This document shows, in pieces, positions 53,703 to 62,648 of a DNA stretch of 64,000 nt (its first letter is position 1; each line of letters begins with the position of its first letter). This DNA is from Acetatifactor sp. (GTDB lineage: Bacteria; Bacillota; Clostridia; Lachnospirales; Lachnospiraceae): positions 62,001 to 126,000 of the forward strand of contig JAEEVF010000008.1 in the NCBI GenBank assembly GCA_016290775.1, in the 5' to 3' direction. The notes beneath the pieces are model-generated. The model worked only from the letters and a program-made list of their open reading frames with translations. It was not told where the DNA came from and made no database searches. Made by a program: the position numbers and the translations under genes.

Positions 53703-55703
53703 ATGACAGAAAAAGAGATCAAGCAAAAGTATCAAAAGAGCTATCATTTACCGCCGAAGATGACCTATGACTGGGTGAAGAAGGATTGCATCACGAAGGC
53801 ACCCATCTGGTGCAGCGTGGATCTGCGCGACGGCAACCAGGCGCTGATCGAGCCTATGGACCTTGAGAGCAAGCTGGAATTCTTCAAGATCTTGGTGGAT
53901 GTTGGCTTTAAGGAGATCGAGGTTGGTTTCCCCGCTTCCTCCGACACGGAATATAATTTCATCCGCGCTCTGATCGAGCGTGACATGATCCCGGACGACG
54001 TGACGATCCAGGTGCTGACGCAGGCGCGTGAGCACATCATCAAGAAGACCTTTGATTGCGTCAAGGGCGCGCCGCACGCAGTGGTTCACCTTTACAACTC
54101 CACCTCCGTGGAGCAGCGCGAGCAGGTGTTCAAAAAGAGCAAGGAAGAGATCACGAAGATCGCCGTGGACGGCGCAAAGCTTCTGAAGAAGCTGGCAGAT
54201 GAGACCGAAGGCAACTTTACGTTTGAGTATAGCCCTGAGAGCTTTTCGCAGACTGAGGTGGATTTTGCGCTGGACGTTTGCAACGCAGTGCTGGATGTTT
54301 GGAAGCCCACCAAGGAAAACAAGGCCATCATCAATCTGCCCTCCACCGTACAGGTGGCAATGCCGCACGTGTTTGCCTGCCAGATCGAGTATATGCATAA
54401 GAACTTAAAGTACAGGGATGGCGTTGTGCTTTCCGTGCATCCTCATAATGATCGCGGCACCGGCGTTTGCGACGCGGAGTTTGGTGTGCTGGCCGGTGCG
54501 GATCGCGTGGAGGGAACGCTTTTTGGCAACGGCGAGAGAACCGGTAACGTGGACGTGGTGACCCTTGCCATGAACATGATGACCCATGGCGTGGACAGTA
54601 AGCTGGACTTCTCTCACATCATGGACATCCGCGCGAAGTATGAAAAGTTCACCAACATGAAAGTACATGAGAGAACGCCGTATGCGGGCGACCTTGTGTT
54701 CACGGCCTTCTCCGGCTCCCATCAGGATGCCATTTCCAAGGGCATGCAGTGGCGCCAGGACGGCAAGAGCGGCAAGCGTTGGGACGTGCCTTACCTTCCC
54801 ATCGATCCCACCGATCTTGGCAGGGAATATGAGTCCGACGTCATCCGCATCAATTCCGTATCCGGTAAGGGCGGCGTGGCATTTGTGTTAAAGCAGCAGT
54901 TTGGCTTCTCACTGCCTCTTGCAATGCGCGAGGAGGTTGGGTACCTGATCAAGGGTGTTTCCGACAGAAGGCATCAGGAGCTTCCTCCCAAGGAGATCTA
55001 CAGGATCTTTGAGGAGACCTATATCCAGCCGAGGAACGTGTTTGACGTTCCGGAGTGCCACTTCAAGCAGGAGAACGGCATTCAGGCGGAGGTGACCGTT
55101 GTACAAAACGGCGTAAAGCGCGTCATCAATACGGGCGGCAATGGCCGTCTCGATGCCGTGAGCAATGCCATCAAGACTTATTTTGGTGTGAGCTACGAGC
55201 TCTCCATTTATGAGGAGCATGCAATCTCCAAGGGATCCTCCTCCAAGGCGGCAGCATATGTGGGCATCCTTTCGGAGGGCAGGTTCTACTGGGGCGTTGG
55301 CGTGGATGAGGATATCATCAAGGCCTCCATCGCCGCACTGGTTTCCGCAACCAACAAGCTGACCGCAGAGCAGCACGTGACCCAGGGACGCGACGAGCGG
55401 ACCATCGAGATCATAAGCTATGTGCAGAAGCACTATGCGGACGTAACGCTGGAGAGTCTTTCGGAGTATTGCCATCTCTCAGGGCCTTATCTTTCCAAGT
55501 TTATCAAGGAGAAGACGGGCATGACCTTCCAGGACGTAGTGCGCGAGCAGCGCATGAAGAAGGCGCGGGTGCTCTTAAAGGAGTCCGAGCAGACCGTGGA
55601 GAGCGTTTCCGAAGCGGTTGGATATGAAAACGTTGAGCACTTCAATCGCCTGTTCAAGAAGGCTTATGGAGTAACGCCTTTGCAGTTCAAAAAGCAGAGA
55701 TAG
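53703..55703 (+). CDS. leuA: 2-isopropylmalate synthase fused to an AraC-type DNA-binding domain
   Basis: 666-aa protein. Residues 1-about 560 are a LeuA of the long type: the catalytic barrel with APIWCSVDLRDGNQALIEPM and the metal ligands in SVHPHNDRGTGVCDAEFGVL, then the leucine-binding regulatory domain (about 430-560, with INTGGNGRLDAVSNAIKTYF). It condenses acetyl-CoA with 2-oxoisovalerate. Residues 567-666 are a complete AraC/XylS domain with both helix-turn-helices: LESLSEYCHLSGPYLSKFIK and VSEAVGYENVEHFNRLFKKA, ending GVTPLQFKKQR. The frame is uninterrupted. Start ATG follows GGGAGG. LeuA alone is normally about 560 aa. No other leucine pathway gene is adjacent. Confidence 0.93.
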   Translation: MTEKEIKQKYQKSYHLPPKMTYDWVKKDCITKAPIWCSVDLRDGNQALIEPMDLESKLEFFKILVDVGFKEIEVGFPASSDTEYNFIRALIERDMIPDDVTIQVLTQAREHIIKKTFDCVKGAPHAVVHLYNSTSVEQREQVFKKSKEEITKIAVDGAKLLKKLADETEGNFTFEYSPESFSQTEVDFALDVCNAVLDVWKPTKENKAIINLPSTVQVAMPHVFACQIEYMHKNLKYRDGVVLSVHPHNDRGTGVCDAEFGVLAGADRVEGTLFGNGERTGNVDVVTLAMNMMTHGVDSKLDFSHIMDIRAKYEKFTNMKVHERTPYAGDLVFTAFSGSHQDAISKGMQWRQDGKSGKRWDVPYLPIDPTDLGREYESDVIRINSVSGKGGVAFVLKQQFGFSLPLAMREEVGYLIKGVSDRRHQELPPKEIYRIFEETYIQPRNVFDVPECHFKQENGIQAEVTVVQNGVKRVINTGGNGRLDAVSNAIKTYFGVSYELSIYEEHAISKGSSSKAAAYVGILSEGRFYWGVGVDEDIIKASIAALVSATNKLTAEQHVTQGRDERTIEIISYVQKHYADVTLESLSEYCHLSGPYLSKFIKEKTGMTFQDVVREQRMKKARVLLKESEQTVESVSEAVGYENVEHFNRLFKKAYGVTPLQFKKQR

Positions 55704-55711
55704 TTTAGTAA

Positions 55712-55759
55712 AAAAGCCCTTTCCCACGTGAATTTTACGTGAAAGGGCTTTATTTTTTT
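55712..55759 (+). terminator. leuA terminator
   Basis: AAAGCCCTTTC and ACGT pair with ACGT and GAAAGGGCTTT, followed by ATTTTTTT. Confidence 0.92.
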
Positions 55760-55821
55760 GACTAAATGGGATAGAATGTTTTTATTCTGGGATTACTATC
55801 TAAGGAAGGAGACATCACATC

Positions 55822-57426
55822 ATGTCCAAGGAAGAAAATAAGAATGCACCCGCTACGGAGGAAAAGGCGGAGAAGGTCATGACAAAGTATGACCGAAAGA
55901 TGCAGAAAAGAAAAGAGGAAAAGGAAAAGGAAGAGCGCGAAAAAAGGATCATGACGGGCGTTGGCATTGCCGTTTTGGTTGTGGCGGCCTGCATTGTACT
56001 TTCCTTCCCGATCCGCTCTTATATCACCTTGCATAAGACGTTTATCACGGTGGGAGGAGAGAACCTGACTCGCGTGGAGTTCGACTACGATTACCTGACC
56101 GTGGTGAACAATTACATTTCCAGCTATTCTCAGTATTTGAGCTGGTTTGGACTGGATCCCTCAAAGGATCTTTCCGAGCAGACCTACAGCGGTGACAGAA
56201 CCTGGAAGGACTACTTCGAGGAGATGACCGTGGACAGCATTCGTCGAAGCAAGGCGCTGAAGGCAGATGCCAAAAAGGCCGGCTTTGAATATGACGTGAC
56301 GCAGGAATATAATAACATTTTGGAGCAGCAGAAGGCCAACGCACAGGCCTCCGGCGTAACGCTTAAGAAGTACCTGCAGGCAAATTTCGGCGACTATGCA
56401 ACGCAGCAGAGGATCAAGCCCTTCCTGGAAGAGGCGATCTACGTGAATGCATATTATAAGCAGCTTTCCGAGGACAAAACGCCTTCCGAGGCTGAGGTTA
56501 CGGCGAAGTATGAAGGGGACAAGCGCAGCTACGACAGCGTGGACTATCGCATCACGCAGGTGGACGCAGAGCTTCCCACCGAGCCTACGGAATTAGCGGA
56601 TCCCGTGGAAGAAACCGAGACGGATGCCGAGGAGGGCGAAGAGGAAGAGGATACCACCTACAAGCCTTCTCAGGCAGAGATCGACAAGGCAATGGCGGAT
56701 GCGAAGGCAAAGGCAAGAGAGGCACGCGCCTTTGTTAAGCAGGACGGTAAAAAAGTGACCAACATCACTTATTCCTCCACCAACAGCATTATCCGCGACT
56801 GGCTCTTTGACGACGCGCGTTTCGCAGGAGAAACCAAAGTTTTTGAGGACGCAGACCTGCATTGTTATTACGTCGTTGAGTTTGAGAAGAAATATCGCAA
56901 TGACGATCCCACCGCAAAGGTTCGTATCCTCGTTGCCGACACGGAGAACGAAGCAAACGAGATCATGAACGACTGGAGAAACACCGGCGCGACGGAGCCT
57001 GCTTTCATCGAGCTCGCAAACGGCAAGTATGTGGAGAATTCCGTTGCAGAGGACGGCCTTCTTGAGAACATCAGCAGGGACGATGACCTTTACGTGGAGC
57101 TTCTGGACTGGATCTTTGCAGACGGCAGGGCCGTTGGTGACTGCGACGTCGTAGTTACTGAGGACATCGCATATTTTGTAGTATATTATTCCGGAGAGGA
57201 CAAGCCGGTTTGGTACAACACGATCGAGAACGACATTCGCAACGCGGCGCTGACCGAGTACGTGGATGCGCTGAAGGAGGGCTGCGAGGTTTCCGATCCC
57301 GACAAGAACTTGAATTACTTAGTGATCAAGGCGAAGGAAGAGGCTGAGGCGGCTGAAGCTGAGGCGGCTGAGGCGGCGAAAAACGAGGCTGCTGAGGATG
57401 CACAGTCTTCCGAGGAAGCAGAATAA
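55822..57426 (+). CDS. Membrane-anchored SurA/PrsA-like foldase candidate
   Basis: 534-aa protein. Residues 1-45 are highly charged and cytoplasmic (YDRKMQKRKEEKEKEEREKR). One span lies at about 46-66. The outer part begins ITVGGENLTRVEFDYDYL, resembling the start of the SurA/PrsA chaperone N-domain, and has long helices to about 235, followed by an acidic linker. A region at about 290-400 may be a degenerate parvulin-like fold, but the usual proline-isomerase motif was not found. The C-terminus is Ala/Glu repeats (EAEAAEAEAAEAAKNEAAED). The foldase role is inferred. It is 11 bp before the next gene. Confidence 0.65.
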   Translation: MSKEENKNAPATEEKAEKVMTKYDRKMQKRKEEKEKEEREKRIMTGVGIAVLVVAACIVLSFPIRSYITLHKTFITVGGENLTRVEFDYDYLTVVNNYISSYSQYLSWFGLDPSKDLSEQTYSGDRTWKDYFEEMTVDSIRRSKALKADAKKAGFEYDVTQEYNNILEQQKANAQASGVTLKKYLQANFGDYATQQRIKPFLEEAIYVNAYYKQLSEDKTPSEAEVTAKYEGDKRSYDSVDYRITQVDAELPTEPTELADPVEETETDAEEGEEEEDTTYKPSQAEIDKAMADAKAKAREARAFVKQDGKKVTNITYSSTNSIIRDWLFDDARFAGETKVFEDADLHCYYVVEFEKKYRNDDPTAKVRILVADTENEANEIMNDWRNTGATEPAFIELANGKYVENSVAEDGLLENISRDDDLYVELLDWIFADGRAVGDCDVVVTEDIAYFVVYYSGEDKPVWYNTIENDIRNAALTEYVDALKEGCEVSDPDKNLNYLVIKAKEEAEAAEAEAAEAAKNEAAEDAQSSEEAE

Positions 57427-57437
57427 CAGAGGATTGA

Positions 57438-59609
57438 ATGATTCAAAACGAAGAAAAGGTGCTCGTCCTGGACATTGACGGCACGCTGACAAATTCAGAA
57501 AAGCAGATCACGCCGGCCACGAAAGCGGGCATTCAGGAAATCCTGCAGCGCGGCCATAAGGTGATCCTTGCGTCCGGGCGTCCTACGCCTGGCATGCGCC
57601 GCTATGAGAAGGAGTTGGAGCTCGAAAAGTATGGCGGGTACCTCCTTTCCTTTAACGGCGCGCGGATCGTGGAGTGCAGGAGCGGAGAGATCGTATATCA
57701 AAGGCTCTTGTCGCTCAGCATCCTTCCAAGCCTTTGGCGGTTTGCGAAGGAGCACGGATGCGGTCTCATCACGTATCTTGGGGATCAGGTGATCTCCGCC
57801 TTCGAGCCGGATGAATATGTTGCGCTCGAGGCAAGGATCAATGGGCTTCCCATCCGCGTGGTGGACAATTTCTTAGAGTTTGTGGACTTTGACATTAACA
57901 AATGCCTGATGACGGCGCCTCCCGAGGTTGCGCCGGAATATGAAAACATGCTCCGCGACATGTATCAGGGGATCGCGAGCATTTACCGTTCCGAAGCGTT
58001 CTTTATCGAGATCATGCCGGAGCACGTGGACAAGGCGTCTTCGCTGGACCACATGCTCGAGAGCCTTGGAATGACAAGGGAAAACGCCATCTGCTGCGGC
58101 GATGGCTTTAACGACGTCTCGATGATCAAATATGCAGGCGTAGGCGTCGCCATGGGAAATGCCAAGGACGAGGTCAAGGAAGCCGCGGATTACGTGACGG
58201 GGACCAATGACGAGGACGGTTTGGTGGAGGTCATTGAGAAGTTCATTCTCGTGTCCATCCAGATTCCGGAGAATGCGCAGAAGATCCTCACGGCCTTGCA
58301 GGAAGCGGGTTACGAGGCATATGTCGTCGGCGGGTGCGTGCGGGATTCCATTCTCGGAAGGGTGCCGCAGGACTGGGACGTTACGACGTCCGCAAGGCCC
58401 GAGCAGGTGAAGGAATTGTTCCGAAGGACCATTGACACGGGCATTCAGCACGGCACGGTGACGGTCATGATGGGGAATGAGGGCTATGAGGTCACGACCT
58501 ATCGGATCGACGGAAAATATGAGGACAATCGCCATCCGAGCGAGGTGACTTTTACGCCGAGCTTAGAGGAGGATTTAAAGCGGCGTGATTTCACGATCAA
58601 CGCCATGGCATATAACCCCAAGGAGGGGCTTGTGGATCTCTTTGGAGGCATGGAGGACATCCGGAAAAAGGTGATCCGCTGTGTCGGTGATCCCAAGGCC
58701 AGATTTGGCGAGGACGCGCTTCGGATCCTTCGCGCGGTGCGTTTTTCCGCGCAGCTGGGATATGCGATCGACGAGGCCACAAAACAGGCCATCTGCGAGC
58801 TTGCGCCGTCTCTGGTGAACATCAGCGCGGAGCGCATTCACGTGGAGCTGGAAAAGCTACTTGTCTCTGATCATCCGGAATTCCTTAAGATCGCATATGA
58901 GACCGGGATCACCAAGGTGGTCCTGCCGGAGTTTGACGCGTGCATGGAAACGCCGCAAAAGCACCCGCACCATTGCTTTAACGTGGGGGATCACACGCTG
59001 GAGTCCATTCGCCTTGCGCCAAAGGATCGGATCCTTCGGTGGACGATGCTCCTGCATGACGTGGGAAAGCCGGACTGCCTTACGGTAGATACGGACGGAA
59101 CGACGCATTTTTACGGACATCCCAAGCTTGGCGAGGAGATGGCAAGGAATATTTTAAGGCGCCTTAAATCGGACAACGACACGATCTACATGGTCTGCAA
59201 GCTTGTCAGATACCATGATTACGGAAATGAGGATGAACCGGACCTTCGGTTCGTGAGAAAGGCCATCAACAAGATCGGCGAGGATGCCTTTCCGATGATC
59301 TTTGAGGTGTGGCGCGCGGACATTCTGGCGCAGAGCGAGTACCTTCGCGAGGAAAAGCTTGCAAAAGTCGCAAAGTGGCAGGCGCTGTACGAAGAAATAT
59401 TAAGCAAAAATCAGTGTGTATCGCTAAAAACCCTGGCCATCACGGGGAACGACCTGATCGGACTTGGCATGAAGCCTGGGAAACAGATCGGCGACGTTCT
59501 TGCGACGCTCCTGGAGGAAGTTTTGGAGGAGCCGGAGCGCAACAGGCCGGAGGTTCTTTCCGAAAGAGCCAAGGAACTGATCGCCGGTAACGAAACTTTT
59601 AAGTCATAA
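57438..59609 (+). CDS. HAD phosphatase fused to CCA-adding tRNA nucleotidyltransferase
   Basis: 723-aa two-enzyme protein. Residues 1-about 270 are a Cof-type HAD phosphatase: VLVLDIDGTLTNSEKQITPAT, the cap domain, and CCGDGFNDVSMIKYAGVGVAMGNAK. Residues about 278-723 are a CCA-adding enzyme: YEAYVVGGCVRDSILGRVPQDWDVTTSA with the two catalytic Asp of DWD, RRDFTINAMAYN, RFGEDALRILRAVRFSAQLG, and an HD domain with HHCFNVGDHTLES and LLHDVGKPD. Each half has normal length and intact motifs, and the join has no stop or frameshift. tRNA-Arg in this window lacks an encoded CCA, so the activity is needed. Confidence 0.93.
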   Translation: MIQNEEKVLVLDIDGTLTNSEKQITPATKAGIQEILQRGHKVILASGRPTPGMRRYEKELELEKYGGYLLSFNGARIVECRSGEIVYQRLLSLSILPSLWRFAKEHGCGLITYLGDQVISAFEPDEYVALEARINGLPIRVVDNFLEFVDFDINKCLMTAPPEVAPEYENMLRDMYQGIASIYRSEAFFIEIMPEHVDKASSLDHMLESLGMTRENAICCGDGFNDVSMIKYAGVGVAMGNAKDEVKEAADYVTGTNDEDGLVEVIEKFILVSIQIPENAQKILTALQEAGYEAYVVGGCVRDSILGRVPQDWDVTTSARPEQVKELFRRTIDTGIQHGTVTVMMGNEGYEVTTYRIDGKYEDNRHPSEVTFTPSLEEDLKRRDFTINAMAYNPKEGLVDLFGGMEDIRKKVIRCVGDPKARFGEDALRILRAVRFSAQLGYAIDEATKQAICELAPSLVNISAERIHVELEKLLVSDHPEFLKIAYETGITKVVLPEFDACMETPQKHPHHCFNVGDHTLESIRLAPKDRILRWTMLLHDVGKPDCLTVDTDGTTHFYGHPKLGEEMARNILRRLKSDNDTIYMVCKLVRYHDYGNEDEPDLRFVRKAINKIGEDAFPMIFEVWRADILAQSEYLREEKLAKVAKWQALYEEILSKNQCVSLKTLAITGNDLIGLGMKPGKQIGDVLATLLEEVLEEPERNRPEVLSERAKELIAGNETFKS

Positions 59610-59627
59610 AGCAGGCGGGAAAAATCC

Positions 59628-59656
59628 TTGACAAAGCCCTTGAAAACAGATATATT
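59628..59656 (+). promoter_or_regulatory. hup promoter
   Basis: TTGACA and TATATT are separated by 17 bp, 70 bp before the HU gene. The leader holds a GC-rich hairpin near 59667-59693. Confidence 0.8.
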
Positions 59657-59726
59657 CATGTTTAGGCTTGCCTGACGGAAGGTCGGGCGGGCAAATTATT
59701 CTCAACACATAATAGGAGGAAAAAAC

Positions 59727-60002
59727 ATGAATAAGGCAGAAATGATCGCAGCGATCGCACAGGAGGCAGAATTTTCCAAAAAGGACGCAGAGAAGGCTCT
59801 GACGGCTTTCATGGAGATCGTGACCAAGGAGCTTCAGAAGGGTGAGAAGGTTTCTCTCGTAGGCTTTGGCACCTTCGAGGTATCCAAGAGAGCAGCAAGA
59901 GAGGGCAGAAACCCTGCAACCAACAAAACCATTAAGATCCCGGCTTCGAAGGCACCGAAGTTCAAGGCCGGCAAGGCATTAAAGGAAGCAGTCAACAAAT
60001 GA
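59727..60002 (+). CDS. hup: DNA-binding protein HU
   Basis: 91-aa nucleoid protein, MNKAEMIAAIAQEAEFSKKD then VSLVGFGTFEVSKRAAREGRNP, with the arm GRNPATNKTIKIPASKAPKF and the conserved FKAGKALKEAVN end. Normal length and all DNA-contact positions retained. It overlaps the S4 gene by 4 bp (ATGA). First gene of the hup-S4-divIC group. Confidence 0.97.
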   Translation: MNKAEMIAAIAQEAEFSKKDAEKALTAFMEIVTKELQKGEKVSLVGFGTFEVSKRAAREGRNPATNKTIKIPASKAPKFKAGKALKEAVNK

Positions 60003-60238
60003 GATTAGACAAGTACTTAAAAGTATCAAGACTGATCAAGCGCCGCACGGTGGCCAATGAGGCCTGTGACGGCGGGCGCGTGATGATCAATGACAAGCCT
60101 GCGAAGGCTTCCACGAACGTGAAGGTGGGCGACGTGATCACCATTGGCTTCGGCAACAAGGAGGTCAAGGTGGAGGTCCTCTCCGTTCAGGAGACCGTGC
60201 GCAAAGAAGAAGCGGTGGAGTTGTTCAAGTATCTGTAA
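59999..60238 (+). CDS. rqcP: S4-domain ribosome quality control protein RqcP (YabO/Hsp15-like)
   Basis: 79-aa RNA-binding protein with a single S4 domain, MRLDKYLKVSRLIKRRTVAN and EACDGGRVMINDKPAKASTNVKVGD. In Firmicutes this gene between hup and divIC encodes RqcP, which helps RqcH add alanine tails to stalled chains on 60S-like subunits. Assignment is by sequence and position. Start overlaps the hup stop. Confidence 0.9.
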   Translation: MRLDKYLKVSRLIKRRTVANEACDGGRVMINDKPAKASTNVKVGDVITIGFGNKEVKVEVLSVQETVRKEEAVELFKYL

Positions 60239-60256
60239 CGCAAAGGAGACAGTGCC

Positions 60257-60571
60257 ATGCGGAAAAAGAGAAGGAAAGCAGCATACCGAAAGAGACCACA
60301 CAACCGTGCGAGCATGTTTTTCGTAACGATGGCAGTGCTGGTCATTGTGGCAGTCATCGCCGTGAGCGCCACGAGGCTTCAAAAGAAGATCGACGCTTAT
60401 GACGAACGGATCGCGGAGCTCCAGGCGGAGATCCAGCGTGAAGAACAACGCGCAAAGGAACTCGAAGAGTTCCGAAAATACACGCAGACCAAGGGCTTTG
60501 TGGAAGAGATCGCGCAAAACCAGCTTGGCCTGGTATATGACGGCGAAATACTTTTTAAACAGGAGCAATAA
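60257..60571 (+). CDS. divIC: Septum formation initiator DivIC/FtsB-like
   Basis: 104-aa bitopic division protein. The basic N-terminus (MRKKRRKAAYRKRPHNR) is followed by a span at about 20-38 (MFFVTMAVLVIVAVIAVSA) and a coiled coil at about 42-75. The end FVEEIAQNQLGLVYDGEILFK is the conserved FtsB/DivIC tail. It forms the FtsL-DivIC-DivIB complex. Gene order with hup and the S4 gene is typical. A terminator follows at once. Confidence 0.93.
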   Translation: MRKKRRKAAYRKRPHNRASMFFVTMAVLVIVAVIAVSATRLQKKIDAYDERIAELQAEIQREEQRAKELEEFRKYTQTKGFVEEIAQNQLGLVYDGEILFKQEQ

Positions 60572-60586
60572 GCTCCTGTTTTTCTT
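60558..60586 (+). terminator. Terminator after divIC
   Basis: AACAGGAGC pairs with GCTCCTGTT around AATAA, followed by T-rich sequence. Confidence 0.88.
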
Positions 60587-60595
60587 TATTTTCCT

Positions 60596-60624
60596 TTGAC
60601 TTTTCCCTTAGTTTGGGATATCTT
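60596..60624 (+). promoter_or_regulatory. tilS promoter very close to the start codon
   Basis: TTGACT and TATCTT are separated by 17 bp. The predicted transcript start lies within about 2 bases of the tilS ATG at 60633. Confidence 0.5.
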
Positions 60625-60632
60625 TAAATATC

Positions 60633-62093
60633 ATGAAACATAGCGAACAAATGTTGAAAAAAGTTTGGGAATATTGTAAGGCTCACCAGATGTTGTCGCC
60701 TGGCGATCAGGTGCTATTGGGAGTGTCAGGTGGGGCAGATTCCGTCTGCCTCTTGTTTTTGTTGCATGAATTAAAGGAGCGCCTTGACCTTTCGCTACGC
60801 GTGGTCCACGTGCATCACGGGATCCGCGAGGAAGCGGATGAGGACGCGGCGTTCGTGAAGGAGCTTTGTAAAGCACTGAAGGTCCCGTTTGCGCAGGTGA
60901 AGGTGGACGTGCCAAGGCTTGCGAAGAAGGAAGGCCTTTCCGAGGAGGAAGCGGGGCGCAAGGCGCGCTATGAAAGCTTCGAGGCGCAGGCGAAAAAGTG
61001 GCAGGAAGAGACCGGCAGGGACGTAAAGATTGCTTTGGCGCACCATGCGGGCGACCGCGCGGAGACCATGCTGTTCCACCTCTTTAGAGGCACCGGACTA
61101 AAAGGCCTTGCCAGCATCCCGCCCGTCCGGAAGACGCAGACAGAGGGCATTTCAGTGATCCGTCCGCTCCTTTGCCTGACCCGGATTGAGATCGAGGAGT
61201 GGCTTCGCGAGGAAGATCATTCCTACCGCGACGACCAGACGAATTTTGAGGATATGTACGCAAGGAACCGCATTCGACATCATATTCTGCCGTATGCGGA
61301 GAGTGAGATCTGCACGGGCGCGACGCAGCACATGTGTCAGGCAGCAGACCTGCTTTCGGAGGCGGAGGAATTCCTTGCCGCCGAGACGGCGCGTTCCGCT
61401 GGCGATTGCGTTGCCTTCATCCAAGAGGGCTATGAGATCGAAGTGCAGTATTTCACCGCCCTGCATCCCCTGCTCCAAAAGAGGATCCTGATCGAGCTCT
61501 TGCGGCAGCTTTCGCCGCACGCCAAGGACATGGGCTCCATTCACGTAGAATCCGTACGGGACCTGTTCCTCAAGAACGTGAGCGGCAGAAGCGTGGATCT
61601 GCCTTTTGGCATCTGCGCGGCGAGAGAATATGATAAAGTGTTCCTGCGGCGCCAGGAGGCCGCACAGGGTGACGCGGAAGGCGAGGATGGCGCGAGCGAG
61701 GCGTTGATCGAAGGCCTTGGAGAAGACCCGATCTTAGTGTCTCACGCCGGGAAAATGTTTGAATTTCAGCTCCTTGGCTACAAAAAAACGCAAGAAATCC
61801 CGCAAAAAACCTATACGAAATGGTTTGATTATGATAAAATAAAGGGTACGATTTCCATTCGGACGAGGCGGCCAGGGGATTATCTGATGATCCGCACGGA
61901 CGAGGGAAGGGCTGCAAGAAAGTCCATCAAGGAGTACTTCATCACGGAAAAGGTTCCAAAAGGGGAAAGGGAGAGCCTGCCGCTTCTCGTATGCGGGCAG
62001 CATGTGCTCTGGATCCCGGGGCATCGGATCAGTGAGGCGTTCAAGGTGGACAATAAGACAAAGACCGTTTTGCAGGTCAGATTGTTCATATGA
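60633..62093 (+). CDS. tilS: tRNA(Ile)-lysidine synthetase
   Basis: ATP-dependent enzyme that makes lysidine at C34 of tRNA-Ile(CAT). The protein is 486 aa. The PP-loop is LLGVSGGADSVCLLFLL at about 28-44, followed by VHVHHGIREEADEDA and ALAHHAGDRAETMLFHLFRGTGLKGL, cited here as AHHAGDRAETMLFHLFRG. The C-terminal domain at about 390-486 has RTRRPGDYLM and KSIKEYFITEKVP. No Shine-Dalgarno precedes the ATG at 60633; a second ATG at 60651 also lacks one. hpt follows 13 bp downstream. Confidence 0.95.
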   Translation: MKHSEQMLKKVWEYCKAHQMLSPGDQVLLGVSGGADSVCLLFLLHELKERLDLSLRVVHVHHGIREEADEDAAFVKELCKALKVPFAQVKVDVPRLAKKEGLSEEEAGRKARYESFEAQAKKWQEETGRDVKIALAHHAGDRAETMLFHLFRGTGLKGLASIPPVRKTQTEGISVIRPLLCLTRIEIEEWLREEDHSYRDDQTNFEDMYARNRIRHHILPYAESEICTGATQHMCQAADLLSEAEEFLAAETARSAGDCVAFIQEGYEIEVQYFTALHPLLQKRILIELLRQLSPHAKDMGSIHVESVRDLFLKNVSGRSVDLPFGICAAREYDKVFLRRQEAAQGDAEGEDGASEALIEGLGEDPILVSHAGKMFEFQLLGYKKTQEIPQKTYTKWFDYDKIKGTISIRTRRPGDYLMIRTDEGRAARKSIKEYFITEKVPKGERESLPLLVCGQHVLWIPGHRISEAFKVDNKTKTVLQVRLFI

Positions 62094-62106
62094 CGGAGGT
62101 TACAAC

Positions 62107-62631
62107 ATGGCAGAGCATGTCAGGGTACTAAAATCAGAAGAGGTTGTGGATGCGAGGATCCAGGAGATCGGCGAGCAGATCAACAAGGATTATGCGGGAA
62201 AGCAGATCCACATGATCTGTGTCCTTAAGGGCGGCGCCTTTTTCATGTGCGAGCTCGCAAAGCGCATCACCGTGCCCGTTTCACTGGATTTCATGAGTGT
62301 TTCGAGTTACGGGAGCGATACTAAGTCTAGCGGCGTCGTAAAGATCGTGAAGGACTTAGACGAGTCCATTCAGGGGAAGGACGTTCTCGTGGTGGAGGAC
62401 ATCATTGACAGCGGACGCACCTTAAGCTATCTTTTGGAGATGCTGCGCGACAGGAAGCCGAACAGCCTGAAGCTTTGCACTTTGCTGGACAAGCCCTCCC
62501 GCAGAGTGGTGGACGTGGACGTAAATTACACCGGGTTCCAGATCCCGGATGAATTTGTGGTGGGTTATGGCCTGGATTATGACCAGAGGTACCGTAATCT
62601 CCCCTATATTGGCGTGATCAGTTTTGACTGA
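62107..62631 (+). CDS. hpt: Hypoxanthine phosphoribosyltransferase
   Basis: Purine salvage enzyme, 174 aa. The start at 62107 has GGAGG 7 bp upstream and gives [20 protein letters not shown]; an in-frame extension upstream lies inside tilS and is not used. The PRPP loop is [20 protein letters not shown] at about 97-116, and the base-binding end has [20 protein letters not shown] with YRNLPYIGV. The tilS-hpt-ftsH order is standard. Confidence 0.96.
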   Translation: MAEHVRVLKSEEVVDARIQEIGEQINKDYAGKQIHMICVLKGGAFFMCELAKRITVPVSLDFMSVSSYGSDTKSSGVVKIVKDLDESIQGKDVLVVEDIIDSGRTLSYLLEMLRDRKPNSLKLCTLLDKPSRRVVDVDVNYTGFQIPDEFVVGYGLDYDQRYRNLPYIGVISFD

Positions 62632-62648
62632 CGGGAGGTTTAGAGAAA

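Noticed and set aside
53569..60626. A shared 15-base string TTTGGGATATCTTTA near the leuA and tilS promoters.
   Set aside because: It sits in the spacer of one promoter and over the -10 of the other, so it cannot play the same role; chance similarity of AT-rich promoter sequence is more likely.
62002..62106. A longer Hpt protein starting inside tilS.
   Set aside because: The extra residues are a shadow of the tilS frame, while the ATG at 62107 has a GGAGG site and matches the family start.
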